DNA of 64,000 nt. Source: Pseudomonadota bacterium (GTDB taxonomy: Bacteria; Pseudomonadota; Alphaproteobacteria; Rhodobacterales; Rhodobacteraceae). The stretch covers positions 1,826,226-1,890,225 of the forward strand of contig JBCAYL010000001.1 of the NCBI GenBank assembly GCA_038533575.1, read 5' to 3'. Position numbers and translations under genes: made by a program. Below, piece after piece: positions 1 through 10,632 of the stretch (position 1 is the stretch's first letter; each line of letters begins with the position of its first letter). A model generated the notes under the pieces. It was not told where the DNA came from and did no database searches. It saw nothing but the letters and a program-made list of their open reading frames with translations.

Positions 1-1
1 C

Positions 2-76
2 GGCGCGACCGCTCAGGAGAGACCAGCGCCGGCCAAGAAGACCCCAGCAAAAGACCACACCGATGAAAGCCATTGA
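2..76 (+). other. possible 3' end of an upstream gene
   Basis: One plus-strand frame is open from the window edge and stops with TGA at 74-76. It would end in a hydrophilic Ala/Pro/Lys-rich tail and overlap the cupin start by 14 bases. The composition looks like a protein tail, but 24 codons are too few to identify it, and another frame is also open here. Confidence 0.2.
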
Positions 77-419
77 CCTCGCAGAGAAGCTCGCGCTTTT
101 CGACACCCATTGGGATCCCAAGGTGGTTGCCGGATACAACGGCAACGACGTCATGGTCGTGAAGTTCAAGGGCGCGTTCCCGTTTCACAAGCATGACGAC
201 ACGGATGATTTCTTCCTCGTGCTCGAAGGCGAGATGGAGATGGATCGCGAGGATGGTCCGCCCGTTCGCGTGGGTGCCGGCGAGCTGATCGTCGTGCCCG
301 CGGGCGTGGTGCACCGCCCTCGGGCGGTGAACGAAGTGAAGGTCTTGCTGATCGAGCCGAAAGGCGAAGCCAATACCGGCGACAGCGGCGCGCCGCCCGC
401 GCCGAAGGACCACATCTAG
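63..419 (+). CDS. small cupin-domain protein
   Basis: This 118-residue protein is a single cupin barrel. The metal-binding motif 1 reads HKHDDTDDFFLVLEGE at about residues 42-57, and motif 2 reads PAGVVHRP at about 80-87. Single-domain cupins of this kind can be enzymes, binding proteins or sensors, so no substrate can be assigned. It lies 10 bases upstream of leuA on the same strand and is probably co-transcribed with it. The C-terminal 20 residues are low-complexity (Gly/Ala/Pro) and lie outside the barrel. The family call is secure; the function is unknown. Confidence 0.85.
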   Translation: MKAIDLAEKLALFDTHWDPKVVAGYNGNDVMVVKFKGAFPFHKHDDTDDFFLVLEGEMEMDREDGPPVRVGAGELIVVPAGVVHRPRAVNEVKVLLIEPKGEANTGDSGAPPAPKDHI

Positions 420-429
420 GACGACCGAC

Positions 430-1989
430 ATGACCGACAGAGTAGTCATATTCGACACCACCCTGCGCGACGGAGAGCAATCCCCCGGCGCCACCATGAC
501 CCACGATGAAAAGCTCGAGATCGCAGAGATGCTCGACGAGATGGGCGTGGACATCATCGAGGCGGGCTTTCCCATCGCCTCAGAGGGCGATTTCGCCGCG
601 GTGAGCGAGATTGCCGAGCGCAGCAAGAAGGCCACGATCTGTGGCCTGGCACGCGCGAACCACAAGGACATCGATCGCTGTTGGGAGGCCGTGAAACACG
701 CGAAATCCCCGCGCATTCATACCTTTATCGGCACGTCCCCTCTCCATCGCGCGATCCCGAACCTCACGATGGACGAGATGGCCGAGCGGATCCACGAAAC
801 GGTCACCCATGCGCGAAATCTCTGCGACAACGTCCAGTGGTCGCCGATGGACGCGACGCGCACGGAATGGGACTATCTCAAACGCGTGGTGGAAATTGCC
901 ATCAAGGCCGGCGCCACGACCATCAACATACCCGACACGGTGGGCTATACGGCCCCGGTGGAGAGTGCAGATTTGATCCGCCGCCTCATCGCCGAATGCG
1001 AGGGCGGGCCGGACGTCATCTTCGCAACCCATTGTCACAACGACCTGGGCATGGCGACAGCCAACAGCCTCGCCGCAGTCGAAGGGGGCGCGCGGCAGAT
1101 CGAATGCACGATCAACGGCTTGGGCGAACGTGCGGGTAACACGGCCTTGGAGGAAGTGGTGATGGCGCTGCGCACGCGCGCCGATATCATGCCCTTCCAC
1201 ACTGGGGTGGATGCCACCAAGATCATGGCGGTGAGCCGACGCGTCGCCTCGGCGGCGGGCTTCCCGGTCCAGTTCAACAAGGCCATCGTGGGCAAGAACG
1301 CCTTCGCCCATGAGAGCGGTATCCACCAGGACGGGATGCTGAAAAATCGCGAGAATTTCGAGATCATGCGTCCCGAGGACATCGGCTTGTCGGGAACGTC
1401 CTTGCCCCTCGGCAAGCATTCGGGGCGCGCGGCTCTCCGCGACAAGATGGAAAAGCTGGGCTACCCGATGGAGGCCAATCAGCTCGCTGATCTCTTCGTG
1501 CGCTTCAAGGATCTTGCCGACCGCAAGAAGGAGGTGGAGGACGACGACCTCATCGCGCTCATGAAGGACGAGCTCGCAGAGGACCAGAACGAGCACATGC
1601 AGATCAAGTCGCTCAAGGTGGTCTGCGGCACGGAAGGCCCGCAGACGGCAGACCTCGTCATGACCATCGAACGCACGGAACGGACGGCGCAGGCCACCGG
1701 GGACGGACCCGTGGACGCGACCTTCAATGCCGTCAAGGAGCTCTTTTCCCACGGCGCGCGGCTCGACCTTTATCAAGTGCATGCGGTGACCCAGGGTACG
1801 GACGCCCAGGCCACCGTGAGCGTGCGCATGATCGACGACGAGGGTCGTGTCGCCACGGGGCAGTCAGCGGATACCGATACCGTGGTGGCCTCCGCAAAGG
1901 CCTATGTGAACGCCCTCAATCGCCTGATCGCCCGCCGCGAGCGCGAGGGCTCGGACATCAAGATGGTGAGCTACAAGGACGCCGGCTGA
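430..1989 (+). CDS. leuA: 2-isopropylmalate synthase
   Basis: LeuA condenses acetyl-CoA with 2-oxoisovalerate in the first committed step of leucine synthesis in the cytosol. The protein is 519 residues, the normal length for the bacterial type. The N-terminal HMGL-like TIM barrel starts with DTTLRDGEQSPGA (about residues 9-21), and the metal-binding HCHND is near residue 200. The C-terminal third, from about residue 390, matches the LeuA regulatory (leucine-feedback) domain. The ATG at 430 follows the cupin stop by ten bases. A convergent desaturase gene ends 42 bases beyond the leuA stop; no clear terminator is visible between them. Confidence 0.97.
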   Translation: MTDRVVIFDTTLRDGEQSPGATMTHDEKLEIAEMLDEMGVDIIEAGFPIASEGDFAAVSEIAERSKKATICGLARANHKDIDRCWEAVKHAKSPRIHTFIGTSPLHRAIPNLTMDEMAERIHETVTHARNLCDNVQWSPMDATRTEWDYLKRVVEIAIKAGATTINIPDTVGYTAPVESADLIRRLIAECEGGPDVIFATHCHNDLGMATANSLAAVEGGARQIECTINGLGERAGNTALEEVVMALRTRADIMPFHTGVDATKIMAVSRRVASAAGFPVQFNKAIVGKNAFAHESGIHQDGMLKNRENFEIMRPEDIGLSGTSLPLGKHSGRAALRDKMEKLGYPMEANQLADLFVRFKDLADRKKEVEDDDLIALMKDELAEDQNEHMQIKSLKVVCGTEGPQTADLVMTIERTERTAQATGDGPVDATFNAVKELFSHGARLDLYQVHAVTQGTDAQATVSVRMIDDEGRVATGQSADTDTVVASAKAYVNALNRLIARREREGSDIKMVSYKDAG

Positions 1990-2031
1990 CAGACGCGGCA
2001 AAGGGCCGTCGAAGGGCCTGAGGGCCTGTCC

Positions 2032-3102
2032 TTACACCGCGTGAGGGCGCAGTTTCTCGACCTCCGGGCGATAGGGCTGCGCGCTCGGCGGCAATTCCGG
2101 GACGATGACCGCGTCCTTGTATCGGAGTTGCCGCCACAGGACCGGCAGAAGGCGACGATAGGCCGCCCAGATTGATGGGTCCGGCGCCGGATGGTCGTGC
2201 TTCACGAGCTCATGCAGCGCGGGCAGGTGGTAGTAGGGCACCATGGTGAACATGTGGTGCTCGAGGTGGTAGTTCATGTTGAGATAGAGAAAGCGATTGA
2301 CCGGGTTCATCATGACAGTGCGTGTGTTGAGCCGATGGTCGGTGACGTTCTCCGCGAGCCCCAGATGCTGCAGCGTCCCCGTCATCACCATGTGCCATGC
2401 GCCGTAGATGCGCGGCCCGCCGATGAGAAGCAGCGGTATCCAGCTCTGCAGGAGCAAGGCCGAGAGCCCTGCCCCCAAAAAGATCGCGATCCAAATCCGC
2501 GCGACACCGGCCACCGCCGCACGCTCTTCGGGCTTCACGTAGGTCTCCTCCTCGGGGTGCAGGCGTCCCGACGCATGCAGGATGAGCCGCTTTACGTGAT
2601 CCACGAGGTAAGGCAGCCCGACGAGGTTCAGGAGAAGCCTGCCGAGATCGGGAGGGCGCATCTGCTGGATCTCCGGGTCACGGCCCACGACGATCGTATC
2701 GGTATGGTGACGGACGTGAGAGTATCGCCAAACGACCGGGTTCCGGATCAGCATGAAGCTCGCGATATGGTAGATAACCTGGTTCATCCATGCGGTCTTG
2801 AAGGCGGTCCGATGCCCGCATTCGTGCCAGCGCGCATCCGAGCCTGAGCCATAGAGCACGCCGTAGGCCAGCCAGAATGGAACGGACCACCAGGAGGGCA
2901 TCAGCCAGATCGCGGCACCCGCAAAGACCCCCATGAGCCCGAGCCACAGCGCGGCATCCCGCCCGGCGCGCAGATCGGATTTCCGGGTGAGTGGCTGAAG
3001 ACGCTTGGGATCCACTTTCGTGCGATACCATCGCGGTGACTTGAGCCCCGCCGCTTCCGCCGCCTCGGAGGACCGTTGTGTGAGCGCGTAATCATCAAGC
3101 AT
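2032..3102 (-). CDS. membrane fatty acid desaturase
   Basis: An integral-membrane di-iron desaturase of about 356 residues that would introduce double bonds into acyl chains at the cytoplasmic membrane. The three histidine boxes are visible: HECGHRTAF, HVRHHTDT and HLEHHMF, the last near the C-terminus. Hydrophobic segments lie between the boxes. The start is taken as the ATG at 3102; an in-frame TTG at 3108 would add two residues, and neither has a strong Shine-Dalgarno. It is divergent from mreB. The substrate (acyl lipid, carotenoid or other) cannot be told from sequence alone. Confidence 0.88.
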   Translation of the reverse strand: MLDDYALTQRSSEAAEAAGLKSPRWYRTKVDPKRLQPLTRKSDLRAGRDAALWLGLMGVFAGAAIWLMPSWWSVPFWLAYGVLYGSGSDARWHECGHRTAFKTAWMNQVIYHIASFMLIRNPVVWRYSHVRHHTDTIVVGRDPEIQQMRPPDLGRLLLNLVGLPYLVDHVKRLILHASGRLHPEEETYVKPEERAAVAGVARIWIAIFLGAGLSALLLQSWIPLLLIGGPRIYGAWHMVMTGTLQHLGLAENVTDHRLNTRTVMMNPVNRFLYLNMNYHLEHHMFTMVPYYHLPALHELVKHDHPAPDPSIWAAYRRLLPVLWRQLRYKDAVIVPELPPSAQPYRPEVEKLRPHAV

Positions 3103-3201
3103 GGCCAAACGCTACGCCACGTCGCCGTTAAGTCAATTCCAACGAAGTGTCCTTAACCATGCGCGCGGGCTTGCTCAGAGTGCCGCAGTCAATGAACGTG
3201 A

Positions 3202-4326
<1,125 letters not shown>

Positions 4327-4366
4327 GCTGACAATACAGGCAGACGGACCCTGAGCGGAGATCGCT

Positions 4367-5266
4367 TTGGCCAAGGAACGTCACAGCGCAGAGGATTTCG
4401 CCCGGCCGGTGCGGCGGCTGGTGACAGCTGTCCTGTGCCTTCTGCTCACCGCGGTCTTCATCCTTTGGCGGGTCGACAGCCCGCGCGTGGAAAAGCTGCG
4501 GGTACAGGTCACCGATACCCTCGTGCCCTCGCTTGACTGGGCTATGGCGCCTGCCACGGGCCTTGCGCATCTCGCGTCAGATTTCCGCTCCTATCAGCGC
4601 ATCTTCGATCAGAACCAGGAGTTGAAGCGCGAGCTTCAACAGATGCGCGCCTGGAGAGAAGCGGCGCTGCAGCTCGAGCAGGAGAATGCACGGCTTCTCG
4701 ATCTCAACAAGGTGCGGCTCGATCCCAAGTTCACGCATGTGACCGGCGTTGTCATGGCCGACAGCGGATCGCCCTTCCGGCAGTCTGTGCTCATCAACGT
4801 CGGAGCGCGCGACGGCATCAGGGACGGCTGGGCCACGATGGACGGTCTCGGGCTCGTTGGCCGGATCTCCGGTGTCGGGTCCACGACGAGCCGGGTGATC
4901 CTGCTCACGGATGCATCCTCTCGCGTGCCGGTCACGATCCAGCCATCGGGCGTGCGGGCGATCCTTGCCGGGGAAAATACGGCGCGACCACTCCTCGAGC
5001 TCATCGAGAACGTGGACGCGCTGCGCCCGGGGGATCGCGTGTTTTCCTCTGGCGACGGTGATGTCTTTCCGGCGGGCCTTCTCGTCGGGGAGGTCGTGCA
5101 GACCTCTGATCGACGCCTGCGCGTGGGGCTTGTGGCGGATTACGAGCGGCTCGAGTTTCTGCGTGTGATCCGATCGCGCGAGCTTGATGCCATCACCGAT
5201 CCGGGCGAGCTCATTGCTCCTCCGCTCCCCCAAGCGGCTCTGATCGAGGAGCCTGCCGATGGCTAG
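4367..5266 (+). CDS. mreC: rod shape-determining protein MreC
   Basis: MreC is a single-pass periplasmic scaffold that activates the PBP2-RodA elongasome. The 299-residue protein has a basic N-terminus, one membrane segment at about residues 17-35, a coiled-coil stretch around 70-110 (QNQELKRELQQMRAWREAALQ) and the beta-rich MreC domain (VTGVVMADSGSPFRQSVLINVG onwards is its start). The start is TTG at 4367, preceded by GAGCGGAG; no ATG is better placed. It ends inside mreD (8-base overlap), which supports co-translation. Confidence 0.95.
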   Translation: MAKERHSAEDFARPVRRLVTAVLCLLLTAVFILWRVDSPRVEKLRVQVTDTLVPSLDWAMAPATGLAHLASDFRSYQRIFDQNQELKRELQQMRAWREAALQLEQENARLLDLNKVRLDPKFTHVTGVVMADSGSPFRQSVLINVGARDGIRDGWATMDGLGLVGRISGVGSTTSRVILLTDASSRVPVTIQPSGVRAILAGENTARPLLELIENVDALRPGDRVFSSGDGDVFPAGLLVGEVVQTSDRRLRVGLVADYERLEFLRVIRSRELDAITDPGELIAPPLPQAALIEEPADG

Positions 5267-5819
5267 TCAGGCAGTCTCAACGGCTCCGGTGAGCGGAGGT
5301 CATCTGTGGCTCATGCGAGCGGCGTTCGTCGCGGTGTCGCTTCTCATTCTTGTGGTCCAGCTCCTGCCCTTGGGGCTCGCGCCGATCGGCTGGGTCGGAC
5401 CGGATCTTCTCTTCGCGCTCGCACTCGTCTGGGTTGCCCGGCGCCCGGCCTATGCGCCTGTGGGCTTGGTCGCCCTCGTTTTCTTTATCGCCGACCTTTT
5501 GCTTCAAAGACCACCCGGCCTTTGGGCCGCCACAGCTCTTCTGGCGACGGAAGCCCTACGCGCGCGCTCCCATGACTTGCGCGACATGATTTTCGCGGCC
5601 GAGTGGGGGATCGTGACCGTCATTCTTGGCGTCTTCACGGTTTGTTTTCTGGCGCTGTGGATGCTTCTCGTGCCTTACGAGATTTCCGTCCCACTCTTCG
5701 TCCTGCAGATGCTTCTCACCCTCCTTGCCTACCCGCTCATGACCGGCATTTCCGTCGCCGTGTTCGGAGTGACCAAGGCGCAGCCCGGTCAGACCGACAG
5801 TCTTGGGAGGAAACTGTGA
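5259..5819 (+). CDS. mreD: rod shape-determining protein MreD
   Basis: A 186-residue integral-membrane protein with about five hydrophobic segments, as expected for MreD, the small membrane partner of MreC. It overlaps mreC by 8 bases at its start and the mrdA GTG by four bases at its end. MreD sequences diverge strongly, so the identification rests on size, topology and the fixed mreC-mreD-mrdA order as much as on similarity. Confidence 0.92.
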   Translation: MASQAVSTAPVSGGHLWLMRAAFVAVSLLILVVQLLPLGLAPIGWVGPDLLFALALVWVARRPAYAPVGLVALVFFIADLLLQRPPGLWAATALLATEALRARSHDLRDMIFAAEWGIVTVILGVFTVCFLALWMLLVPYEISVPLFVLQMLLTLLAYPLMTGISVAVFGVTKAQPGQTDSLGRKL

Positions 5820-7762
5820 AAGCCTCACCCAAGGACATCGAGATTTCACACCGCCGCATCTCGCGGCGCGGGCTCGTCTTCGGCGGAGCGCAGCTTGCTC
5901 TGATGGGCGTGCTTGGCTGGCGCATGCGGCAGTTGCAGGTCGAGCAAGCCGATCAGTTTCGCCTTCTGGCGGAGGAAAACCGCATCAACATGCGCCTCCT
6001 CCCACCAGCGCGGGGCATGGTCTTCGATCGCAACGGGCGCATCCTCGCCGAGAATGAGCAGAACTATCGCATCGTCATCACGCGCGAGGACGCCGGCGAC
6101 GTAGACATTGTCCTCGGCGAGGTCGCGCGCCTCATCGAGCTCGGCCCCGATGAGGTTGCACGCGCACGCGAGGATATTTTCGAGCGCCCGCCCTTCGTCC
6201 CCGTCACGATCGCGGACCGCCTGAGTTGGGAAGCCGTGGCCCGTGTCTCGGCCAACATGCCACGCCTTCCCGGCATCCACGCGGACTTCGGCCTTTCGCG
6301 GCACTATCCGCGGGGCGCGGATCTCGCGCATGTCCTTGGCTACGTTGGACCTGTCTCGGATTTCGACCTCGCGCGCATTGATGATCAGGATCCTCTGCTT
6401 CAGATCCCGAAATTCCAGATCGGCAAGACGGGCGTGGAGAACAAGTTGGAGCGTGAGCTCCGCGGGCGCGCGGGCGCGCGGCGCATCGAGGTGAATGCGG
6501 CCGGCCGGATCATGCGCGAGCTTGAGCGAGAGGAAGGCACACCCGGTGCTGACATCCAACTCACCATCGACAGTCGCCTTCAGAACTACGTGCAGGCGCG
6601 CCTCGGAAACGAGTCCGCGTCCGCCGTCGTCATCGATTGCGAGAAGGGCGATCTCTTGGCCATTGGGTCCGCCCCGGCCTTCGACCCGAACCTCTTCGTG
6701 CGCGGGATCTCGGTCTCGGATTACTCGGCCCTCACCGAGAACAAGTACCGTCCGCTCGCAAACAAGTCCGTGCAAGGCACCTACCCGCCCGGCTCCACTT
6801 TCAAGATGATCACTGCACTCGCCGCCCTTGAAGCGGGCGTCGTCGGCCAGAGCGAGACCGTTTTCTGCGGAGGGGCGACAAAGGTGGGCGGCCAACGCTT
6901 CCACTGTTGGAAGCGCGGCGGCCACGGACGCGTCGACCTCATGAAGAGCCTGCGCGAAAGCTGCGACCTCTACTACTACGACATAGCCCAGCGCGTGGGC
7001 ATCGACAAGATGGCCGAGATGGCCCGCACTTTTGGCATCGGCGTGCGCCACGACATCCCCATGTCGGCCGTGGCCGAAGGTCTCGCGCCAGACAAGGAGT
7101 GGAAGCGGCGGGTTCGCGATGCCGAATGGCGCGTGGGCGACACCGTCAATGCGTCCATCGGGCAGGGCTACGTTCTCGCTTCGCCGCTGCAGCTTGCGAT
7201 CATGACGGCACGCATCGCCACCGGGCGCGCGGTCACGCCGCGCCTCATCGCGTCTAGAAACGGCATCGCAGAGCCCTCAGGCGCGGGAGAGCCGCTGGAC
7301 GTGAGCGTCACCGCGCTCACCGCGATCCGCAAGGCGATGTACGAGGTCGCCAACGATAGAAAAGGGACCGCCTATGGCTCCCGGATCATCGCCGAGGATT
7401 TCCGCATGGCGGGCAAGACCGGGACGACACAGGTCAAGCGGATCTCGCCGGAAGAGCGGGCGCGCGGCATCACCAAGAATGAAGACAGGATCTGGGAGCA
7501 TCGAGATCACGCCCTCTACGTGAGCTTCGCACCCTACGAAAACCCGCGTTTCGCGGTGGCCGTCGTGGTGGAGCACGGTGGTTCGGGATCCCGCGCCGCG
7601 GCGCCTCTGGCGCGCGATATCATGCTGCAGGCCCTCTACGACGGGACGCCGCCCGTGGAGGCGTACCCGGCAAAAGACCGTGAGCGTATCACGACGCAGC
7701 AGGAAGAGCTGGAGCTCTGGGACGGGGTGGAAGACCGCCTGCCGCCGAGGGAGCAGGCATGA
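5816..7762 (+). CDS. mrdA: penicillin-binding protein 2 (elongasome transpeptidase)
   Basis: A class B PBP of 648 residues that cross-links peptidoglycan along the side wall with RodA. There is one N-terminal membrane segment (about residues 19-35), a dimerisation domain, then the transpeptidase domain. It has the nucleophile motif STFK (Ser327), and the KTG box lies near Lys534. The start is the GTG at 5816 with GGGAGGA upstream; it forms a GTGA overlap with the mreD stop. The reading frame stays open further upstream, but that part lies inside mreD and is not PBP-like. Confidence 0.96.
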   Translation: MKASPKDIEISHRRISRRGLVFGGAQLALMGVLGWRMRQLQVEQADQFRLLAEENRINMRLLPPARGMVFDRNGRILAENEQNYRIVITREDAGDVDIVLGEVARLIELGPDEVARAREDIFERPPFVPVTIADRLSWEAVARVSANMPRLPGIHADFGLSRHYPRGADLAHVLGYVGPVSDFDLARIDDQDPLLQIPKFQIGKTGVENKLERELRGRAGARRIEVNAAGRIMRELEREEGTPGADIQLTIDSRLQNYVQARLGNESASAVVIDCEKGDLLAIGSAPAFDPNLFVRGISVSDYSALTENKYRPLANKSVQGTYPPGSTFKMITALAALEAGVVGQSETVFCGGATKVGGQRFHCWKRGGHGRVDLMKSLRESCDLYYYDIAQRVGIDKMAEMARTFGIGVRHDIPMSAVAEGLAPDKEWKRRVRDAEWRVGDTVNASIGQGYVLASPLQLAIMTARIATGRAVTPRLIASRNGIAEPSGAGEPLDVSVTALTAIRKAMYEVANDRKGTAYGSRIIAEDFRMAGKTGTTQVKRISPEERARGITKNEDRIWEHRDHALYVSFAPYENPRFAVAVVVEHGGSGSRAAAPLARDIMLQALYDGTPPVEAYPAKDRERITTQQEELELWDGVEDRLPPREQA

Positions 7763-8898
7763 GCTATCTCGAGTATCGCCTTCAGACGGTACCGTCCGGC
7801 CTCAGGAAAGTGCTTGCACTCAATTGGCCGATCATCCTGCTCGTCACCGCCATCGCGAGCGTCGGCTTCCTGATGCTCTATTCCGTCGCGGGCGGCTCCC
7901 TGAGCCGCTGGGCAGAGCCTCAGATGCAGCGCTTTGCCATGGGAATGGTGGGGATGTTCATCATTGCCATGGTTCCGATCTGGTTCTGGCGCAACATGTC
8001 CGCGCTCGCCTATCTCCTCTCCCTGGTCCTCCTCGTGGTCGTGGAAGTCGCCGGTGTGACCGGTATGGGCGCGCAGCGATGGATCGACCTTGGCTTCATG
8101 CGTTTGCAGCCGTCCGAACTCATGAAGATCACACTCGTGATGTTTCTGGCGGCGTACTATGACTGGCTTCCGATCGAGAAAACCTCGCGGCCACTCTGGG
8201 TCATCCTGCCCGTGGCACTGATCCTCTTGCCGGTCTTTCTTGTCCTTCGTCAGCCCGACCTCGGAACATCGATCCTGCTCATGGCCGGGGGCGGGACGAT
8301 CATGTTCATCGCCGGGGTACACTGGGCCTACTTTGCGACGGTGATCAGCGGTGCAGTCGGTCTGATTTTCGCTGTGTTCCAATCCCGCGGGACAGACTGG
8401 CAGCTCCTGCAAGACTATCAATACCGGCGGATCGATACGTTTCTCGATCCCTCCAAGGATCCCCTGGGCGCGGGCTACCACATCACGCAGGCGAAGATCG
8501 CGCTGGGAAGCGGCGGCTGGACCGGTCGCGGCTTCATGGAAGGCACGCAGTCGCGTCTGAACTTCCTGCCCGAGAAGCACACCGATTTCATCTTCACGAC
8601 CTTGGCGGAGGAATTCGGCTTCCTCGGCGCATTTTCCCTGCTTGTGCTCTACGCGCTTGTCATCGGGTTCTGTATCGCCTCGGCCTTGACCATGAAGGAT
8701 CGCTTCGCCTCGCTGCTCACGTTCGGGATCGCTGCGACATTCTTCTTCTTCTTCGCCGTTAATATGGCGATGGTGATGGGGCTTGCGCCCGTGGTGGGCG
8801 TGCCACTGCCGCTCGTCAGCTACGGCGGGTCCGCGATGCTCGTCCTACTTTGCGCGTTTGGCCTCGTTCAATCGGCCCACGTGCACCGGCCCCGCTGA
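7759..8898 (+). CDS. rodA: peptidoglycan glycosyltransferase RodA
   Basis: A SEDS-family polytopic membrane protein of 379 residues that polymerises lipid II together with PBP2. About ten hydrophobic segments are visible. The SEDS signature near the C-terminus reads PVVGVPLPLVSYGGSAML, and the loop FLPEKHTDFIF is also typical. It shares an ATGA overlap with mrdA and a TGATG junction with the following dehydrogenase, so it sits in the same transcript. Confidence 0.97.
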   Translation: MSYLEYRLQTVPSGLRKVLALNWPIILLVTAIASVGFLMLYSVAGGSLSRWAEPQMQRFAMGMVGMFIIAMVPIWFWRNMSALAYLLSLVLLVVVEVAGVTGMGAQRWIDLGFMRLQPSELMKITLVMFLAAYYDWLPIEKTSRPLWVILPVALILLPVFLVLRQPDLGTSILLMAGGGTIMFIAGVHWAYFATVISGAVGLIFAVFQSRGTDWQLLQDYQYRRIDTFLDPSKDPLGAGYHITQAKIALGSGGWTGRGFMEGTQSRLNFLPEKHTDFIFTTLAEEFGFLGAFSLLVLYALVIGFCIASALTMKDRFASLLTFGIAATFFFFFAVNMAMVMGLAPVVGVPLPLVSYGGSAMLVLLCAFGLVQSAHVHRPR

Positions 8899-9827
8899 TG
8901 CTCGGCGTCCTCTTCGCCGCGAGATCGGAAAAGTGGGAAGCCTATGATGCGCCTTTGACAGCGGCTCTCAAGGCTGCGGGCATCGAAGCCCGCCTCGCGC
9001 CCGACATGCCTCCGGAGGATGTGGATTACATCATCTACGCTCCGAACTCCCCCGTGCAGGACTTCTCGCCCTTCACGCGGCTGAAAGCAGTGCTCAACCT
9101 ATGGGCCGGCGTCGAAGGAGTGGTCGGAAACCCGACACTGAAGGTGCCCCTCGCCCGCATGACGGATGAGGGCATGTCGGAGGGCATGGTCGACTATGTG
9201 ACGGCCCATGTCCTGCGCTATCACGTTGGTCTCGACGCGCATGTGGTCAATCCGGCGCGCGTCTGGAACGACACGCCGCCGCCCCTGGCACGCCATAGAA
9301 AGGTGGGCCTGCTCGGGCTTGGCGCCCTTGGCGGCGCTTGCGCGGAACGGCTCGCGGTCATGGGGTTTGAGGTCTGGGGCTGGAGCCGACGACCGAAGAC
9401 CATGAGCGCAGTGCAGACGCGGTTCGGGCCCGATGGCCTCAAGGAGGTTCTGGAGCACTCCGAAATCCTCGTCCTGCTTATGCCACGCACGCCTGAGACG
9501 GAGAACACCCTCAACCCCGAGACGCTCTCACTCCTTCCGAAGGGGGCGATGATCATCAATCCCGGTCGAGGGGAGCTCATCGACGATGAGGCACTGATTG
9601 ATGCCCTTGATCGCGGTCACGTGGGTCACGCGACGCTGGACGTGTTCCGCAAGGAGCCCCTACCCGAGGACTATCCATATTGGACCCACCCCCGAGTGAC
9701 GGTGACACCGCATATCGCCTCGACCACGAGGCCAGACCTAGCGTCACAGCGGATCGTGGAGAATATCCGGCTCAACGAGGCGGGCGCTCCCATGCTTGAC
9801 GTGGTGGACAGGCAGGCAGGCTATTGA
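8898..9827 (+). CDS. D-2-hydroxyacid dehydrogenase (GhrA-like glyoxylate/hydroxypyruvate reductase)
   Basis: An NAD(P)-dependent reductase of 309 residues that would reduce glyoxylate or hydroxypyruvate. The Rossmann motif is GLGALGGACAERL. The active-site region has NPGRGELIDDEAL (substrate-contact Arg context) and TPHIAS with the catalytic His. The start chosen is the ATG at 8898, which overlaps the rodA stop (TGATG). An in-frame upstream start at 8850 would lie inside rodA. No cell-wall role is apparent despite the operon position. The exact substrate is inferred from family resemblance only. Confidence 0.88.
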   Translation: MLGVLFAARSEKWEAYDAPLTAALKAAGIEARLAPDMPPEDVDYIIYAPNSPVQDFSPFTRLKAVLNLWAGVEGVVGNPTLKVPLARMTDEGMSEGMVDYVTAHVLRYHVGLDAHVVNPARVWNDTPPPLARHRKVGLLGLGALGGACAERLAVMGFEVWGWSRRPKTMSAVQTRFGPDGLKEVLEHSEILVLLMPRTPETENTLNPETLSLLPKGAMIINPGRGELIDDEALIDALDRGHVGHATLDVFRKEPLPEDYPYWTHPRVTVTPHIASTTRPDLASQRIVENIRLNEAGAPMLDVVDRQAGY

Positions 9828-9828
9828 G

Positions 9829-10632
9829 CTAGCGCAGCTTCGGTGGCTTTTCCGGATCCGTGCCGGGAGCCTCGGGGGCCACGGTTTCAGCCCGCGTCTT
9901 CGGCAGATCAAAGCGAAGTGCCACTCGCGCGAGCTGGCCTGCGACGGCATCTGTCGCGCGGATGAAGGTCACGTCCAGTTGCCCGGCTTCCAGTCCCGAA
10001 AACGTCAATGCTTCGCTGGCTGCTTGGCTCAGTGCGCCCTCGGCGCCCGGTGCGGCGTCCACGAAGGCCAAGATATGCCCCCGACTGCCATCTTCGTAGG
10101 TCGCCATGGCGAGGAAGGCTGTCTCCGCGGCCGCGCCCATGAGCGCGAGCTTGGCGTCGAGCGCGGTCAAAAGCCGCTCTGGAAGCTCTCCCGGCGCCGT
10201 GACCTGGTCCACCTTCAGTTCCGCCGCATCCGGTGCATGCGTGAGGGTCTCTGCCAGCCAGGCGACGGCACCGGCGGGCAGCAGATAGGAAGATGGCGCG
10301 ACCTCGAGATTGAGGCCAAGTCCCAGCTTCTCTTCAGCCAGCAGCCGGACAAGCGCGCGGCCGGACAGTGCCACGAAGGGCGAAGGGCCACCCACGAAGG
10401 CCGCCAAACGCTCCGCTCGGTCGAAGGCGACGACGACGCGCCCCTCTTCCTCGAGGTCAAAGAGTTGTGGTTTTACATCGTCCCCCACGGGTTCTTCTTC
10501 CACGAGGAGAAAGAGCTCCGCGTCGGCCACGCGCTCGTAGAAGCGCAGGCGGTCCGCGTCACTGCCCGTTGCTTCCATGGCAGCGAAGGCAGTGTCGATG
10601 GGCGTGGGATCGATTGCGGTCGAACTGGTCAT
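9829..10632 (-). CDS. SseB-family protein
   Basis: A soluble 267-residue protein with an SseB-type N-terminal domain (residues about 10-125: DRLRFYERVADAELFLLVEE, later FVALSGRALVRLLAEE) and a C-terminal region also seen in SseB-like proteins. E. coli SseB was named for a serine-sensitivity phenotype; the molecular function is not established. The ATG at 10632 has GAGGTGCT upstream and overlaps the stop of the UDG-like gene (ATGA), so the two form an operon. The gene stops one base from the convergent dehydrogenase stop. Confidence 0.82.
   Translation of the reverse strand: MTSSTAIDPTPIDTAFAAMEATGSDADRLRFYERVADAELFLLVEEEPVGDDVKPQLFDLEEEGRVVVAFDRAERLAAFVGGPSPFVALSGRALVRLLAEEKLGLGLNLEVAPSSYLLPAGAVAWLAETLTHAPDAAELKVDQVTAPGELPERLLTALDAKLALMGAAAETAFLAMATYEDGSRGHILAFVDAAPGAEGALSQAASEALTFSGLEAGQLDVTFIRATDAVAGQLARVALRFDLPKTRAETVAPEAPGTDPEKPPKLR

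Noticed and set aside
580-1782. 400-codon open frame on the minus strand
   Set aside because: Antisense to leuA, whose catalytic motifs are all present on the plus strand.
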